Assembly: GCF_031127815.1 (NCBI RefSeq)
Contig: NZ_JARXHY010000006.1
Location: 267,285-331,284, forward strand
Origin: Pelagicoccus sp. SDUM812003
Lineage (GTDB): Bacteria > Verrucomicrobiota > Verrucomicrobiia > Opitutales > Opitutaceae
DNA length: 64,000 nt
Reading direction: 5' to 3'
This document shows, in pieces, positions 36,813 to 44,598 of this stretch (its first letter is position 1; each line of letters opens with the position of its first letter). The position numbers and the translations under genes were made by a program. The notes under the pieces were generated by a model. The model worked only from the letters and a program-made list of their open reading frames with translations. It was not told the origin of the DNA and ran no database searches.

Positions 36813-37829
36813 ATGGCTTTGTTGAGAAAAGCGCCCTTCTTTTTGGGACTCTACTTGCTCTCGAGCTTTCTGATTTTCGCTGCGATCGAGGCCATCCCCG
36901 GCGATCCGATAGCCCTGCGTTTCGGCAAGTCGGTGGATCCGGAAAGAGTGGCGCTGGAGCGGGAGCGGCTTGGTTTGGATCGACCTTACCTCTGGCGATA
37001 CCTCGCGAGCCAGGGGCGCTTTTTATCGGGCGATTGGGGCAGGAGCCTGAGCACGGGTCGCGAAACCAGCGAAGATGTGGCCTTGTTTTTGCCAGCGACC
37101 ATCGAACTGAGCGCTTTGGCGATGGCGATTGGAATCGGCGTGGGCATGACGGTCGCTCTCTTCGCAGCCTTGGGTTCTCATCCATGGGTTGGACGTCTGG
37201 CCCATCTGCTGGCGTCCATCGGACTGATCGTACCCATTTTTTGGATAGGCATTGCTTTGCTGATGGTGGGAGGGCTTTGGCTGGAATGGTTTCCTATGGG
37301 AGGACGGTTCGATATGATGGCCGTGGCGCCCGATGGACCTACGGGGCTGCTTCTTGTCGATGCCCTGCTCAGGGCGGATTTCGCCGCCTTGGCGATCGTG
37401 TTGAGGCACTTGGCTCTGCCGGCCATCTGCCTTTCGTTTTTTCCAGCTGCCAGCGTGACTTCGGTGGCTTACGCTCGCTTGAAGGAGCCCGAGTTGCAGG
37501 CCTTCATCACGGCTTTGCGCTCCCGTGGTTTCGGGAGCGGGAGAATCTTGGGGCGACATCTCCTGCGCGTCGCCGCCACGCCCGTCGTCACTGTGATCGG
37601 CACCACCTTTGGAGCCCTGTTGGGCGGGGCCTTTTTGACGGAGACGGTTTTTTCGTGGCCTGGCATCGGGCGCTACCTGGTCAACGCTATCCTTTCGCGG
37701 GATGTTTTTGTCGCTCAGAACCTGCTGACCTTTCTGGTGCTTCTGGTGATCGTGGTGGCGTTCGTTTCCGATTTGCTGGTTTGGCGGCTGGATCCGAAGC
37801 GCCATGGCCGGAAAGGGGGCGCGAGTTGA
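36813..37829 (+). CDS. ABC transporter permease (DppB/OppB-like)
   Basis: 338 residues, family length. It shows the usual DppB beginning (a first helix followed by IPGDPIALRFGKSVDPE, RERLGLDRPYLWRYL), about six transmembrane helices, and the ATPase-contact EAA loop with AFITALRSRGFGSGRILGRH, followed by GALLGGAFLTETVFSWPGIG. Its stop codon overlaps the TTG start of the next permease (TTGA), so the two are translated together. Confidence 0.93.
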   Translation: MALLRKAPFFLGLYLLSSFLIFAAIEAIPGDPIALRFGKSVDPERVALERERLGLDRPYLWRYLASQGRFLSGDWGRSLSTGRETSEDVALFLPATIELSALAMAIGIGVGMTVALFAALGSHPWVGRLAHLLASIGLIVPIFWIGIALLMVGGLWLEWFPMGGRFDMMAVAPDGPTGLLLVDALLRADFAALAIVLRHLALPAICLSFFPAASVTSVAYARLKEPELQAFITALRSRGFGSGRILGRHLLRVAATPVVTVIGTTFGALLGGAFLTETVFSWPGIGRYLVNAILSRDVFVAQNLLTFLVLLVIVVAFVSDLLVWRLDPKRHGRKGGAS

Positions 37830-38593
37830 GCCAGCGGTGGCGGCTCTGGGCGCTGGCGTGCGGCGCGGCCTGTTGTTTGGCGGGGCTAGGGCTGACGCCT
37901 TACGACCCGTATGCCCAGGCGTTTTTCGAGCTGCGGTTGTCCGGTCCCAGTTGGCAGCATTGGCTGGGGGTGGATCGCTTGGGGCAGGATTATTTCAGCC
38001 GCGTCTGGCGCGGTGCCAGCAATTCTCTGATTTTCGCGTTGGCGGGCAGTCTAAGCAGTTTGACGCTTGCGGCCGGTCTGTTGGTTTTGGAGCGCAGGGG
38101 CGGTCCATTGCTGGCCAAGGCAGCTCGAGCCTGGGTGGCCTTCGGCATCGCCTTGCCGGCGATATTCATCGGCTTGCTGATCGCCACCTTCATGGAGCGA
38201 TCGGCCGGAGCGCTGACGCTGGCCATCAGTCTGGCAGGGGTGCCGTTCGCCTTTCGCCAGTTGCGGGTGCTCTGGATGGAGCTGACTGGGGCCGCCTACG
38301 TGGAGGCTAGTCGGGCGATCGGGGGCGGGAGCTGGCACCTGTTTCGCTTCACGCTTTGGCCGAACCTGCTGCCGCAGCTGGTGGAGATCTGGAAGCTGGT
38401 TTTCGCCTACGCCCTGCTGGAGCTCAGCGCCCTGACTTACCTCGGACTGGCGGGAGATCCGAATTGGGCTGAGCTTGGCACCTTGATGCGGGAGGGGCAG
38501 AAACTGTTGCTCAACGATGCCCGTTTCGTGCTTTGGCCGGGACTGCTTCTGTGCGCTTTGCTCGGCATGGTCCGGCTGGTGAGGGTCGAATAG
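37826..38593 (+). CDS. ABC transporter permease (DppC/OppC-like), TTG start
   Basis: 255 residues, somewhat short for DppC (about 300). The start is TTG 37826, overlapping the stop of the DppB-like gene, with AGGGGG at 37814-37819 as ribosome site. The much longer open frame upstream lies inside the DppB-like gene and is a shadow. Family marks are HWLGVDRLGQDYFSRVWRGA (the DppC WLGTDxxGRD block) and the EAA loop YVEASRAIGGGSWHLFRFTL. It lacks the extended N-terminal region of typical DppC proteins, which explains the short length. It completes the membrane part of the split transporter. Confidence 0.9.
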   Translation: MSQRWRLWALACGAACCLAGLGLTPYDPYAQAFFELRLSGPSWQHWLGVDRLGQDYFSRVWRGASNSLIFALAGSLSSLTLAAGLLVLERRGGPLLAKAARAWVAFGIALPAIFIGLLIATFMERSAGALTLAISLAGVPFAFRQLRVLWMELTGAAYVEASRAIGGGSWHLFRFTLWPNLLPQLVEIWKLVFAYALLELSALTYLGLAGDPNWAELGTLMREGQKLLLNDARFVLWPGLLLCALLGMVRLVRVE

Positions 38594-38649
38594 CGAACGC
38601 TGGCAGTCGAGGGGCGGAGCGTCCGACGGGGGGGCGAGCGCTGCTTTCG

Positions 38650-38685
38650 TGAAAAAGCCCATCTGGCGCGGGGCGCGAATGGGCT
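38650..38685 (-). terminator. Terminator for the SYLF gene (minus strand)
   Basis: AGCCCAT (38656-38662) and ATGGGCT (38679-38685) pair, with further G-C pairing inside the loop, and the minus strand continues with TTTTTC. It lies 35 bases after the SYLF stop codon. Confidence 0.7.
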
Positions 38686-38719
38686 GGAAGCGGTTTCGGC
38701 TGCTATCGCTGGAAGGCGT

Positions 38720-39418
38720 CTACCTGCCGCCCTCGGTGTAGTAGTTGAGGCGCTGCAGCAGGGCGCGGGCTTCGCGGGGGACTTCGAACCAGTCGCTCAT
38801 CACGATTTCCGGAAGCTTGTAGTTGGTATTGTAGAAGAACTGGGTGGCCTTGGTGTCTGGAGCGACCCAGCCCGCTTTCACGGAAACGCCGGCGAAAAGC
38901 CCCTTTTTGGTAGTGTAGACGAGGATCTTTGCGTTTTTATAGTCCTCGTCGCTACGGGCTTCGGAGGAGCGGGAGATCGGGCCAGCCACAGCGGCGGCGT
39001 CCGCGCCCAGATCGAAGCGGCCGGTGTAGGCTCCGCGCAAGGTATCGAGGTCCATGATGACGTAGATCGCGTCGAACTCCTTCAGGCCCAGCTGCAAGCC
39101 GATGTTGGCTCCGCCGGTCTTGACGAAGGCGGGCACGCCCCATTCGTCGGTGATGGGATTCTTGGCGATGAGCACCCCATTGCCGGCGTGGCCGCCGATG
39201 AGGATGCCGCCACGGTAGTTGAGCGTGAAGATGATGCCCTTGGCATCCTGCAGAATTTCGGCGGGAATTGCGGTGGCCGGATCGGCCATGATTTCCTCGA
39301 GCACGTATTCTCCGGTGACGATGCGTTCGACGAGGCGCTCCCGCTTAGGTGCGGCGGAGGCCGAAACGGCGATGATTAGGCCGATGCAAAGGAGTGCGAG
39401 CCGGTTGATTTGCTTCAT
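38720..39418 (-). CDS. Exported SYLF-domain (Ysc84-like) protein
   Basis: 232 residues with a signal peptide (LALLCIGLIIAVSASA). The mature part is an Ysc84/SYLF domain (DUF500): AEILQDAKGIIFTLNYRGGI, WGVPAFVKTGGANIGLQLG, FDAIYVIMDLDTLRGAYTG, GRFDLGADAAAVAGP and TKKGLFAGVSVKAG. SYLF domains bind phosphoinositides or other lipids in eukaryotes; bacterial secreted members are widespread and mostly uncharacterised. It is convergent with the permease gene and divergent from the ClC gene. Confidence 0.93.
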   Translation of the reverse strand: MKQINRLALLCIGLIIAVSASAAPKRERLVERIVTGEYVLEEIMADPATAIPAEILQDAKGIIFTLNYRGGILIGGHAGNGVLIAKNPITDEWGVPAFVKTGGANIGLQLGLKEFDAIYVIMDLDTLRGAYTGRFDLGADAAAVAGPISRSSEARSDEDYKNAKILVYTTKKGLFAGVSVKAGWVAPDTKATQFFYNTNYKLPEIVMSDWFEVPREARALLQRLNYYTEGGR

Positions 39419-39617
39419 AACTATTTAGTGGATGGTCTCTTTCAGGAGAGGTTCCTTGGCTAGGACGACTAGGATGAAGGCAATTAATTGAGGCATGGGA
39501 AACTTTTTGCAACAGAAGATCGACCCAGGGACGGAGCGGTTTGGCTGCCTAATTCCTCCGCTGTTAGGTGTTTATTCGTTGAAACCCAGTTTGGCGTAGC
39601 TTCTTTATAGCTGGCCT

Positions 39618-41405
39618 ATGTCGAAAACGTTTCGATCTCATTACCGAGATAACCGTCGATTTGTGGCGAGCCTGATGGAGCGAATCGCTCTGAGCAGGCA
39701 GGGTCGTTTCAATCTGCTGGCGGTGGTCATAGGGGTGCTCAGCGGTCTATCGGCGGTGGCGTTCCACCAGTCGATTCATTGGGCGGAGCACAGCTGGATC
39801 GGGCGAGCGAGCGAGGTACCCGGTTGGCTGGGGGCGCTTCTGCTGATCGCTTTGCCAACGGCTGGGGGATTGATCGTGGGATTTCTGATCAAGTACTGGT
39901 CACCTGAGGCGGCGGGCAGCGGCATTCCCCAGGTCAAGGCGGCGTATTTTCTGAAGTTCGGGCGCATCCGCTTTCGAGCGGCTCTGGGCAAGTTTGTGCT
40001 GGGAACGATATCGATTGGATCGGGGGCCAGCTTGGGTCGCGAGGGGCCGACGGTGCATTTGTCCGCGGCTATCGCCTCGTGGGTCGGCCGCTGGTTTGGT
40101 CTAGCCCCGCGTCAGGTGATGGCTCTGATCCCGCTGGGTTGCGCGGGCGGCATCGCGGCGGCGTTCAACACCCCGTTGGCGGCCATCGTCTTCGCCATCG
40201 AGGAGATCATGGGCGACCTCAAGCACAAGGCCTTCGCGGGGATCGTCATGGTGGCGGTGATCGCGGCGGTGATCGAACGGGCCTTGCTCGGCTCGAGCGC
40301 CATGTTCGAGGTGCCCATGCATCCTGAGAACCTGTCATGGATGGCTTTGGTGTGGAGTTTGGCTCTCGGGGTGATCGCGGGCTTCGTTTCCCACGCCTTC
40401 GTGGGAGCCCTGCTGCGAGCCCGCGAGCGCGTGAAACTGGTTCGCGGTCGGTTTAGCTGGATGATGCCCGGCGTGGGTGGATTCGCCACCGGCTGCGTGG
40501 GAGCTTTGGTATTCGTGCAGTTGGGACACATCGGCGTATTTGGAATTGGATACGCGGACCTTTCCTCCGCCTTGGCGGGTGAGTTGACCATTTGGGTGCT
40601 GCTGGCCTTGTTCGTAGGAAAGTTCGCCGCTACCATCTTTTCCTATGCTAGCGGCGGTTCGGGGGGCATTTTCGCCCCCACGCTCTTCATCGGAGCGATG
40701 CTAGGCGGCTCGCTCGGCATTTTAGCGAATCTTCTCGGGGAAAGTTCGGGAATGATGCCGGAGGTGCTGGCGCTCGTGGGCATGGGGGCTTTGTTCGCAG
40801 GGGTGATCCGCGCTCCGGTCACTTCCATATTGATCATCTTCGAGCTGACGCGCGACTACAACCTGATCCTGCCCATCATGCTGGCGAACCTAAGCGCCTA
40901 CGCCATCGCCACCAAGCTGCGTCACGTGCCGATCTACGAAGCGCTGCTGTTGCAGGACGGGGTGAATCTGCGCAAGTTTCCCATACTCAGTCCGAGTCAT
41001 GGTTGGCAGTCCATGCCAGTGAGTTCGATCATGACGAACACAGTGCACACGCTACAGGCTGACATGAAGCTTTCCGATGCGTATCAAGCGATCAAGGACG
41101 AAGGGTTCAAGATTTACCCGGTGGTGGACGAAAACAATCGCTACGTGGGGCTGGTGCATCGCAAGGGCGTGCGCATCGTGAGCAAGGAGTCGCCGGACAA
41201 GACGGTGCGGGAGATTTTCATATCCGATACCTTTCCGAGGGTTTATCCGGATACGAAGATTAAAGAAGTGGCGAAGCAATTCGTGAATACGGAGTGGATC
41301 GCGTTGCCAGTGGTGAGTCGTCTGGACGCGGGACGCGTGGTGGGGGTAGTGACCTTGCACGACATCACTCGTCAGCAATTTCTACAGGAAACGAAAGGCG
41401 ACTAG
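39618..41405 (+). CDS. ClC-type chloride/proton exchanger with CBS domains
   Basis: 595 residues. The ClC selectivity motifs are all present: GSGIPQVK, GREGPTVHL and GGSGGIFAPTLFIGA. Both glutamates that mark exchangers rather than channels are kept: the gating Glu in GREGP and the inner proton Glu in the IVFAIEEIMG helix. A pair of CBS domains follows at about 465-590 (MPVSSIMTNTVHTL, FKIYPVVDENNRYVGLVHRK, ADVIVVSRLD-like), which usually sense adenine nucleotides. The protein acts in the inner membrane, exporting or importing chloride against protons. The RlmI-like gene begins 24 bases after its stop. Confidence 0.95.
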   Translation: MSKTFRSHYRDNRRFVASLMERIALSRQGRFNLLAVVIGVLSGLSAVAFHQSIHWAEHSWIGRASEVPGWLGALLLIALPTAGGLIVGFLIKYWSPEAAGSGIPQVKAAYFLKFGRIRFRAALGKFVLGTISIGSGASLGREGPTVHLSAAIASWVGRWFGLAPRQVMALIPLGCAGGIAAAFNTPLAAIVFAIEEIMGDLKHKAFAGIVMVAVIAAVIERALLGSSAMFEVPMHPENLSWMALVWSLALGVIAGFVSHAFVGALLRARERVKLVRGRFSWMMPGVGGFATGCVGALVFVQLGHIGVFGIGYADLSSALAGELTIWVLLALFVGKFAATIFSYASGGSGGIFAPTLFIGAMLGGSLGILANLLGESSGMMPEVLALVGMGALFAGVIRAPVTSILIIFELTRDYNLILPIMLANLSAYAIATKLRHVPIYEALLLQDGVNLRKFPILSPSHGWQSMPVSSIMTNTVHTLQADMKLSDAYQAIKDEGFKIYPVVDENNRYVGLVHRKGVRIVSKESPDKTVREIFISDTFPRVYPDTKIKEVAKQFVNTEWIALPVVSRLDAGRVVGVVTLHDITRQQFLQETKGD

Positions 41406-41429
41406 TGTCGCTAAAGTTTGGATACGAAT

Positions 41430-42659
41430 ATGGCGGATAATAGAAGTCGCAATTTTTCGGGGCGTAGCCCGTATCGAAGCATCGACTACGGAAGTCGGAA
41501 GACCCCGTGGGTGGAGATGAAGACCTTCTCCTTTCACCCGACGATCTACAAGACGATGCTGGGAAAGGCGTCGCCGGACGCAGGCGCGGGCGACATCGTG
41601 ACGGTCTACGACCGCAAGGGGCAGATCTTTGGCTCTGGGCTTTACAATCCAAGCGCTCGAGTGCCCTTGCGGGTGTATCAGCATGGAGAGGATGCCTTCG
41701 ACGAGGAGAGTTTTCTCCAGCTCTTGTCTCGGGCCATCGCGCTGCGCAAGGATACGCTGAACCTGGAGGCTGGCACCCAGGCGTATCGCGTGGTCCATTC
41801 CGATGGCGACGGCTTGAGCGGGCTGGTGGTCGACAGGCTCGGCGATTGCCTGAGCGTCCAGGTTCATAGCTTGGGAATCTATCAGCGTCTGCCGAAATGG
41901 ATACCGTTTTTGAAGGAGCAGCTGGGAGCGGAATCCGTGGTGGTGGAGGTGGACGAGAAGATCGCGATGCTGGAAGGCATTCGTATCGATCCCTCTTTGA
42001 GCGACGAAGCGCGCTTCGCTAAGTTCGAAGAGCATGGCATTCGCTACGAGGCGGATTTTCGCGATGGCCACAAGACCGGTTTCTTCTGCGATCAGCGCGA
42101 CAATCGCCTGCGTTTCGGCCAGTTGGCGAAAGGCAAGGATGTTCTGGACGTGTGCTGCTACACCGGTGGCTTCGCCCTGAACGCCATGGTCAACGGTGGA
42201 GCGGAAAGCGTCACCGCGGTGGATCTCGACGAGAAGGCCATCGCTCAAGCCAAGCGCAACGCCAACCTCAACGGGCAGGCCCGGGTGAATTGGACGCACT
42301 GCGACGCGTTTTCCTTCATGCGGCAGATGCAGCGAAACGGGAATCAGTGGGATCTGGTCAACCTCGATCCGCCCAAGCTGATTTTCAGCAAGGAGCAGCA
42401 GGCGGAGGGCATGAAGAAGTACGAAGATCTCAATCAGCTGGCTTGCACGCTGGTGAAGCCCGGCGGGGTGATGGCGACCTACTCCTGCTCCGGTCAACTC
42501 TCGGCGGAGGACTTCGAAGCCATGGTCATTCGCTCGGCCCATCGGGCGGGCCGGCGCTTGCAGATTCTGGATCGCACCGGAGCCGGGGCGGACCATCCGG
42601 TGATGTCGAATTGCCCAGAGAGCCGCTACTTGAAGGCGCTGTGGTCGGTGGTGTGGTAG
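41430..42659 (+). CDS. Class I SAM-dependent rRNA methyltransferase (RlmI/RlmK-like)
   Basis: 409 residues from ATG 41430 (a TTG at 41418 is also in frame). A PUA-type RNA-binding domain lies at about 45-110 and a Rossmann SAM-binding domain at about 210-400: VLDVCCYTGGFALNA for SAM, VTAVDLDEKAIAQAKRNANL, and the catalytic NLDPPKLIF block. RlmI-type enzymes methylate a cytosine in 23S rRNA; the exact position cannot be told. An early segment includes TGFFCDQRDNRLRF, diagnostic of this family. Housekeeping in character. Confidence 0.92.
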   Translation: MADNRSRNFSGRSPYRSIDYGSRKTPWVEMKTFSFHPTIYKTMLGKASPDAGAGDIVTVYDRKGQIFGSGLYNPSARVPLRVYQHGEDAFDEESFLQLLSRAIALRKDTLNLEAGTQAYRVVHSDGDGLSGLVVDRLGDCLSVQVHSLGIYQRLPKWIPFLKEQLGAESVVVEVDEKIAMLEGIRIDPSLSDEARFAKFEEHGIRYEADFRDGHKTGFFCDQRDNRLRFGQLAKGKDVLDVCCYTGGFALNAMVNGGAESVTAVDLDEKAIAQAKRNANLNGQARVNWTHCDAFSFMRQMQRNGNQWDLVNLDPPKLIFSKEQQAEGMKKYEDLNQLACTLVKPGGVMATYSCSGQLSAEDFEAMVIRSAHRAGRRLQILDRTGAGADHPVMSNCPESRYLKALWSVVW

Positions 42660-42724
42660 TTTTTTCAGATTGTTGTAAGAAATCCGTCGGCGGGGTTCAC
42701 TAGTATGGGTGAGCGACTCTACGT

Positions 42725-43237
42725 GTGACCTTCAAACGACAGAAAAGGATATTCGACGACTGGCTGGATGAGCATTCGGCGGTGATTTTCAAGGTGGTGC
42801 GGGCGTACGCGTTTTCGCCGCACGATCGCGATGATCTGTTTCAGGTGGTCGTCTTGGAGATTTGGCGATCGATTCCGAAATTCGAAGGAAAGTCCAAGGA
42901 GACGACCTGGTTGTATCGAATATCTCTTTACGCTGCGTTGGCTTGGTCTCGCAAAGAGAAGCGGGCAAAGGAGCGAATAAGTGAAGCGAACGGCACCGCA
43001 GGCGTGTATTTGCAGGCTAACGACAAGCCGAACCGGCGGGTGGATTGGCTCTACGAGCGGATCGCTAAACTCGAGGCGGTGGATCGCTCGCTGACGTTGT
43101 TGATGCTCGATGGCTACAGCTATCGGGAAATCTCAGATATAGTGGGTTTGACGGAGAGCAGCGTGGGAGCGCGACTCTCACGTATTCGGAAAAAGCTTAC
43201 GGAACAACTGGAAAAGGAGGATGGAAATGGACTTTAG
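42725..43237 (+). CDS. ECF RNA polymerase sigma factor, GTG start
   Basis: 170 residues. Region 2 is at about 20-85 (HDRDDLFQVVVLEIWRSIPKF, the core-binding and -10 recognition block) and region 4 at about 110-165 (SLTLLMLDGYSYREISDIVG, TESSVGARLSRIRKKL). The short form without regions 1 and 3 makes it an extracytoplasmic-function sigma factor. It overlaps the start of a four-helix membrane protein gene by 11 bases; ECF genes are often followed by a membrane protein that holds the sigma factor inactive. The GTG start has GGGTGAG upstream. Confidence 0.92.
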   Translation: MTFKRQKRIFDDWLDEHSAVIFKVVRAYAFSPHDRDDLFQVVVLEIWRSIPKFEGKSKETTWLYRISLYAALAWSRKEKRAKERISEANGTAGVYLQANDKPNRRVDWLYERIAKLEAVDRSLTLLMLDGYSYREISDIVGLTESSVGARLSRIRKKLTEQLEKEDGNGL

Positions 43238-43817
43238 CCGATTTCAGATGATTTGGGATGAGCAGGAGAAGGATTCGCTCTTCGCGATCGATCGAGCTGC
43301 CCTGAGCGAGCTGGTAGGGAAGGCGGGGCGAAAGGCTCGCCTGGATCTGCGCGCGTTCGAGTACGTGACGATGCTGAGCATTCTCGGGATCGCGATCGCG
43401 GTGGCGTCGGAGCCGTTTTTCGAAAAGCACGAGTATTTTCAGTATTACGAGGCGGCCCTTTTTCTAGCGGCGGCGGTGGCGATGTTTGTCCGCCATCGGC
43501 AGCGGGCTCGGGAGGAGGCGAGGTTCGACACGTCGCTATGCGGCGAGGTGGACCTGACGATCTGGCGCTTGGAGTCGCTAGCGATGCGCTTGCGGGAGTA
43601 TTGCTGGATCGCTCTGACGCCTATGATTCTCACGGGGTTGGTTCGCATCGTTTTCCAGTTGGCCTCGAAGCCGCTTTGGCTGCAGCTGGCTTGGGCCGCC
43701 CTGATGGTGCTGACGCCCATAGGGATGCACAAGATTGCCCGAGAAAAGGTGCAACCTCAGTTGCGGAGCATGAAGGCGCTGCGCGAGACCTTGCGAGGCG
43801 GCGAGGCGTCGCAGTAG
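43227..43817 (+). CDS. Four-helix membrane protein paired with ECF sigma factor
   Basis: 196 residues. The start is ATG 43227, set by the strong ribosome site AAGGAGG at 43214-43220 six bases ahead; the ATG at 43221 touches that site and cannot be used well. A soluble N-terminal part (about 1-45) is followed by four hydrophobic segments (VTMLSILGIAIAVA, YEAALFLAAAVAMF, CWIALTPMILTGLVRIV, LQLAWAALMVLTPI). I see no zinc-type anti-sigma motif (HxxxCxxC). By position it may be the anti-sigma factor or the signal sensor of the upstream sigma gene, which it overlaps by 11 bases. Family unknown. Confidence 0.75.
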   Translation: MDFSRFQMIWDEQEKDSLFAIDRAALSELVGKAGRKARLDLRAFEYVTMLSILGIAIAVASEPFFEKHEYFQYYEAALFLAAAVAMFVRHRQRAREEARFDTSLCGEVDLTIWRLESLAMRLREYCWIALTPMILTGLVRIVFQLASKPLWLQLAWAALMVLTPIGMHKIAREKVQPQLRSMKALRETLRGGEASQ

Positions 43818-43873
43818 CGGTTTCCGGAAGAGACTCGACAAAAACGAGGCGATGCGCAGTCGTTTTTCCTCTT

Positions 43874-44434
43874 ATGGCTACCAAGGTTAACAAAATCTCC
43901 CGCGGAAACGTCATCGAATACGAGAAGCAGCCCTGTCTGGTGATCGAGTGCAAGATTGTCGCTCCGCCAAACATGTCGGCGCTTTGCCAGATGACATTGA
44001 AGAACCTCAAGACCGGCAAGGTCATCCACAATCGTACCAACGTGGGCGATTCCTACGAGGTTCTGCACAAGGAGATCAAGGATCTCGAGTACTCCTATCC
44101 CAATGGCGACATGTACGCCTTCATGGATCTGGAGACCTACGAGACCATCGAGTTGCCGGACGAGGTGGTGGGCGACGCCAAGGACTTTTTGATCGAGGGC
44201 AAGAGCTACCAGGTTTTCTTCGTGGATGGCAGCGCCTTGGGCGTGGAGCTTCCTGCCTCCATCGAAATGAAGGTGATCGAGGCCCCGGAAGTGGTGCGCG
44301 GCGACACCTCCGGCAACGTGCAGAAGACGGTGGTTTTGGAAACCGGCATCGAAGTGAAGACGCCTCCCTTCATCAAGGAAGGCGAGATCATCAAGATCCG
44401 CCCGGAAGACCGCAGCTACCAAGGCCGAGCCTAG
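43874..44434 (+). CDS. efp: Elongation factor P, atypical tip residue
   Basis: 186 residues, normal for EF-P. The start is ATG 43874 (MATKVNKISRGNVIEYEKQP); the long upstream frame is a shadow. All three domains are present: KOW-like N-terminal, central OB (MDLETYETIEL, VVGDAKDFLIEG) and C-terminal OB (GDTSGNVQKTVVLETGIEV). EF-P relieves ribosome stalling at polyproline. In most bacteria the loop that enters the peptidyl transferase centre carries a modified Lys or Arg in a KPGKG-like motif; here it reads APPNMSA, with Asn33 at that position. Whether the protein works unmodified is not visible. A terminator follows at 44459. Confidence 0.93.
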   Translation: MATKVNKISRGNVIEYEKQPCLVIECKIVAPPNMSALCQMTLKNLKTGKVIHNRTNVGDSYEVLHKEIKDLEYSYPNGDMYAFMDLETYETIELPDEVVGDAKDFLIEGKSYQVFFVDGSALGVELPASIEMKVIEAPEVVRGDTSGNVQKTVVLETGIEVKTPPFIKEGEIIKIRPEDRSYQGRA

Positions 44435-44458
44435 GCTCGACACGGCACGAGTTTTCTC

Positions 44459-44492
44459 AAGGCGCGCCCGTTTGGCTCGGGGGCGCCTTTTT
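44459..44492 (+). terminator. Rho-independent terminator after efp
   Basis: AAGGCGCGCCCG (44459-44470) pairs with CGGGGGCGCCTT (44478-44489), one mismatch, followed by a run of T. Confidence 0.75.
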
Positions 44493-44598
44493 CGTTTTCG
44501 AGTTTGGGAAACGACGTCGTTTGAAGGCAAGTTTCCCGAAGTGGCTTGAGAGCTAGGGATCCTTCTATAAAGGGGTAGGGCGTAGGGGGAGAGACGAA

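Noticed and set aside
37034..37825. Upstream 264 codons of the long frame that ends at 38593
   Set aside because: This part lies inside the DppB-like gene in another frame; the real DppC-like gene begins at TTG 37826.
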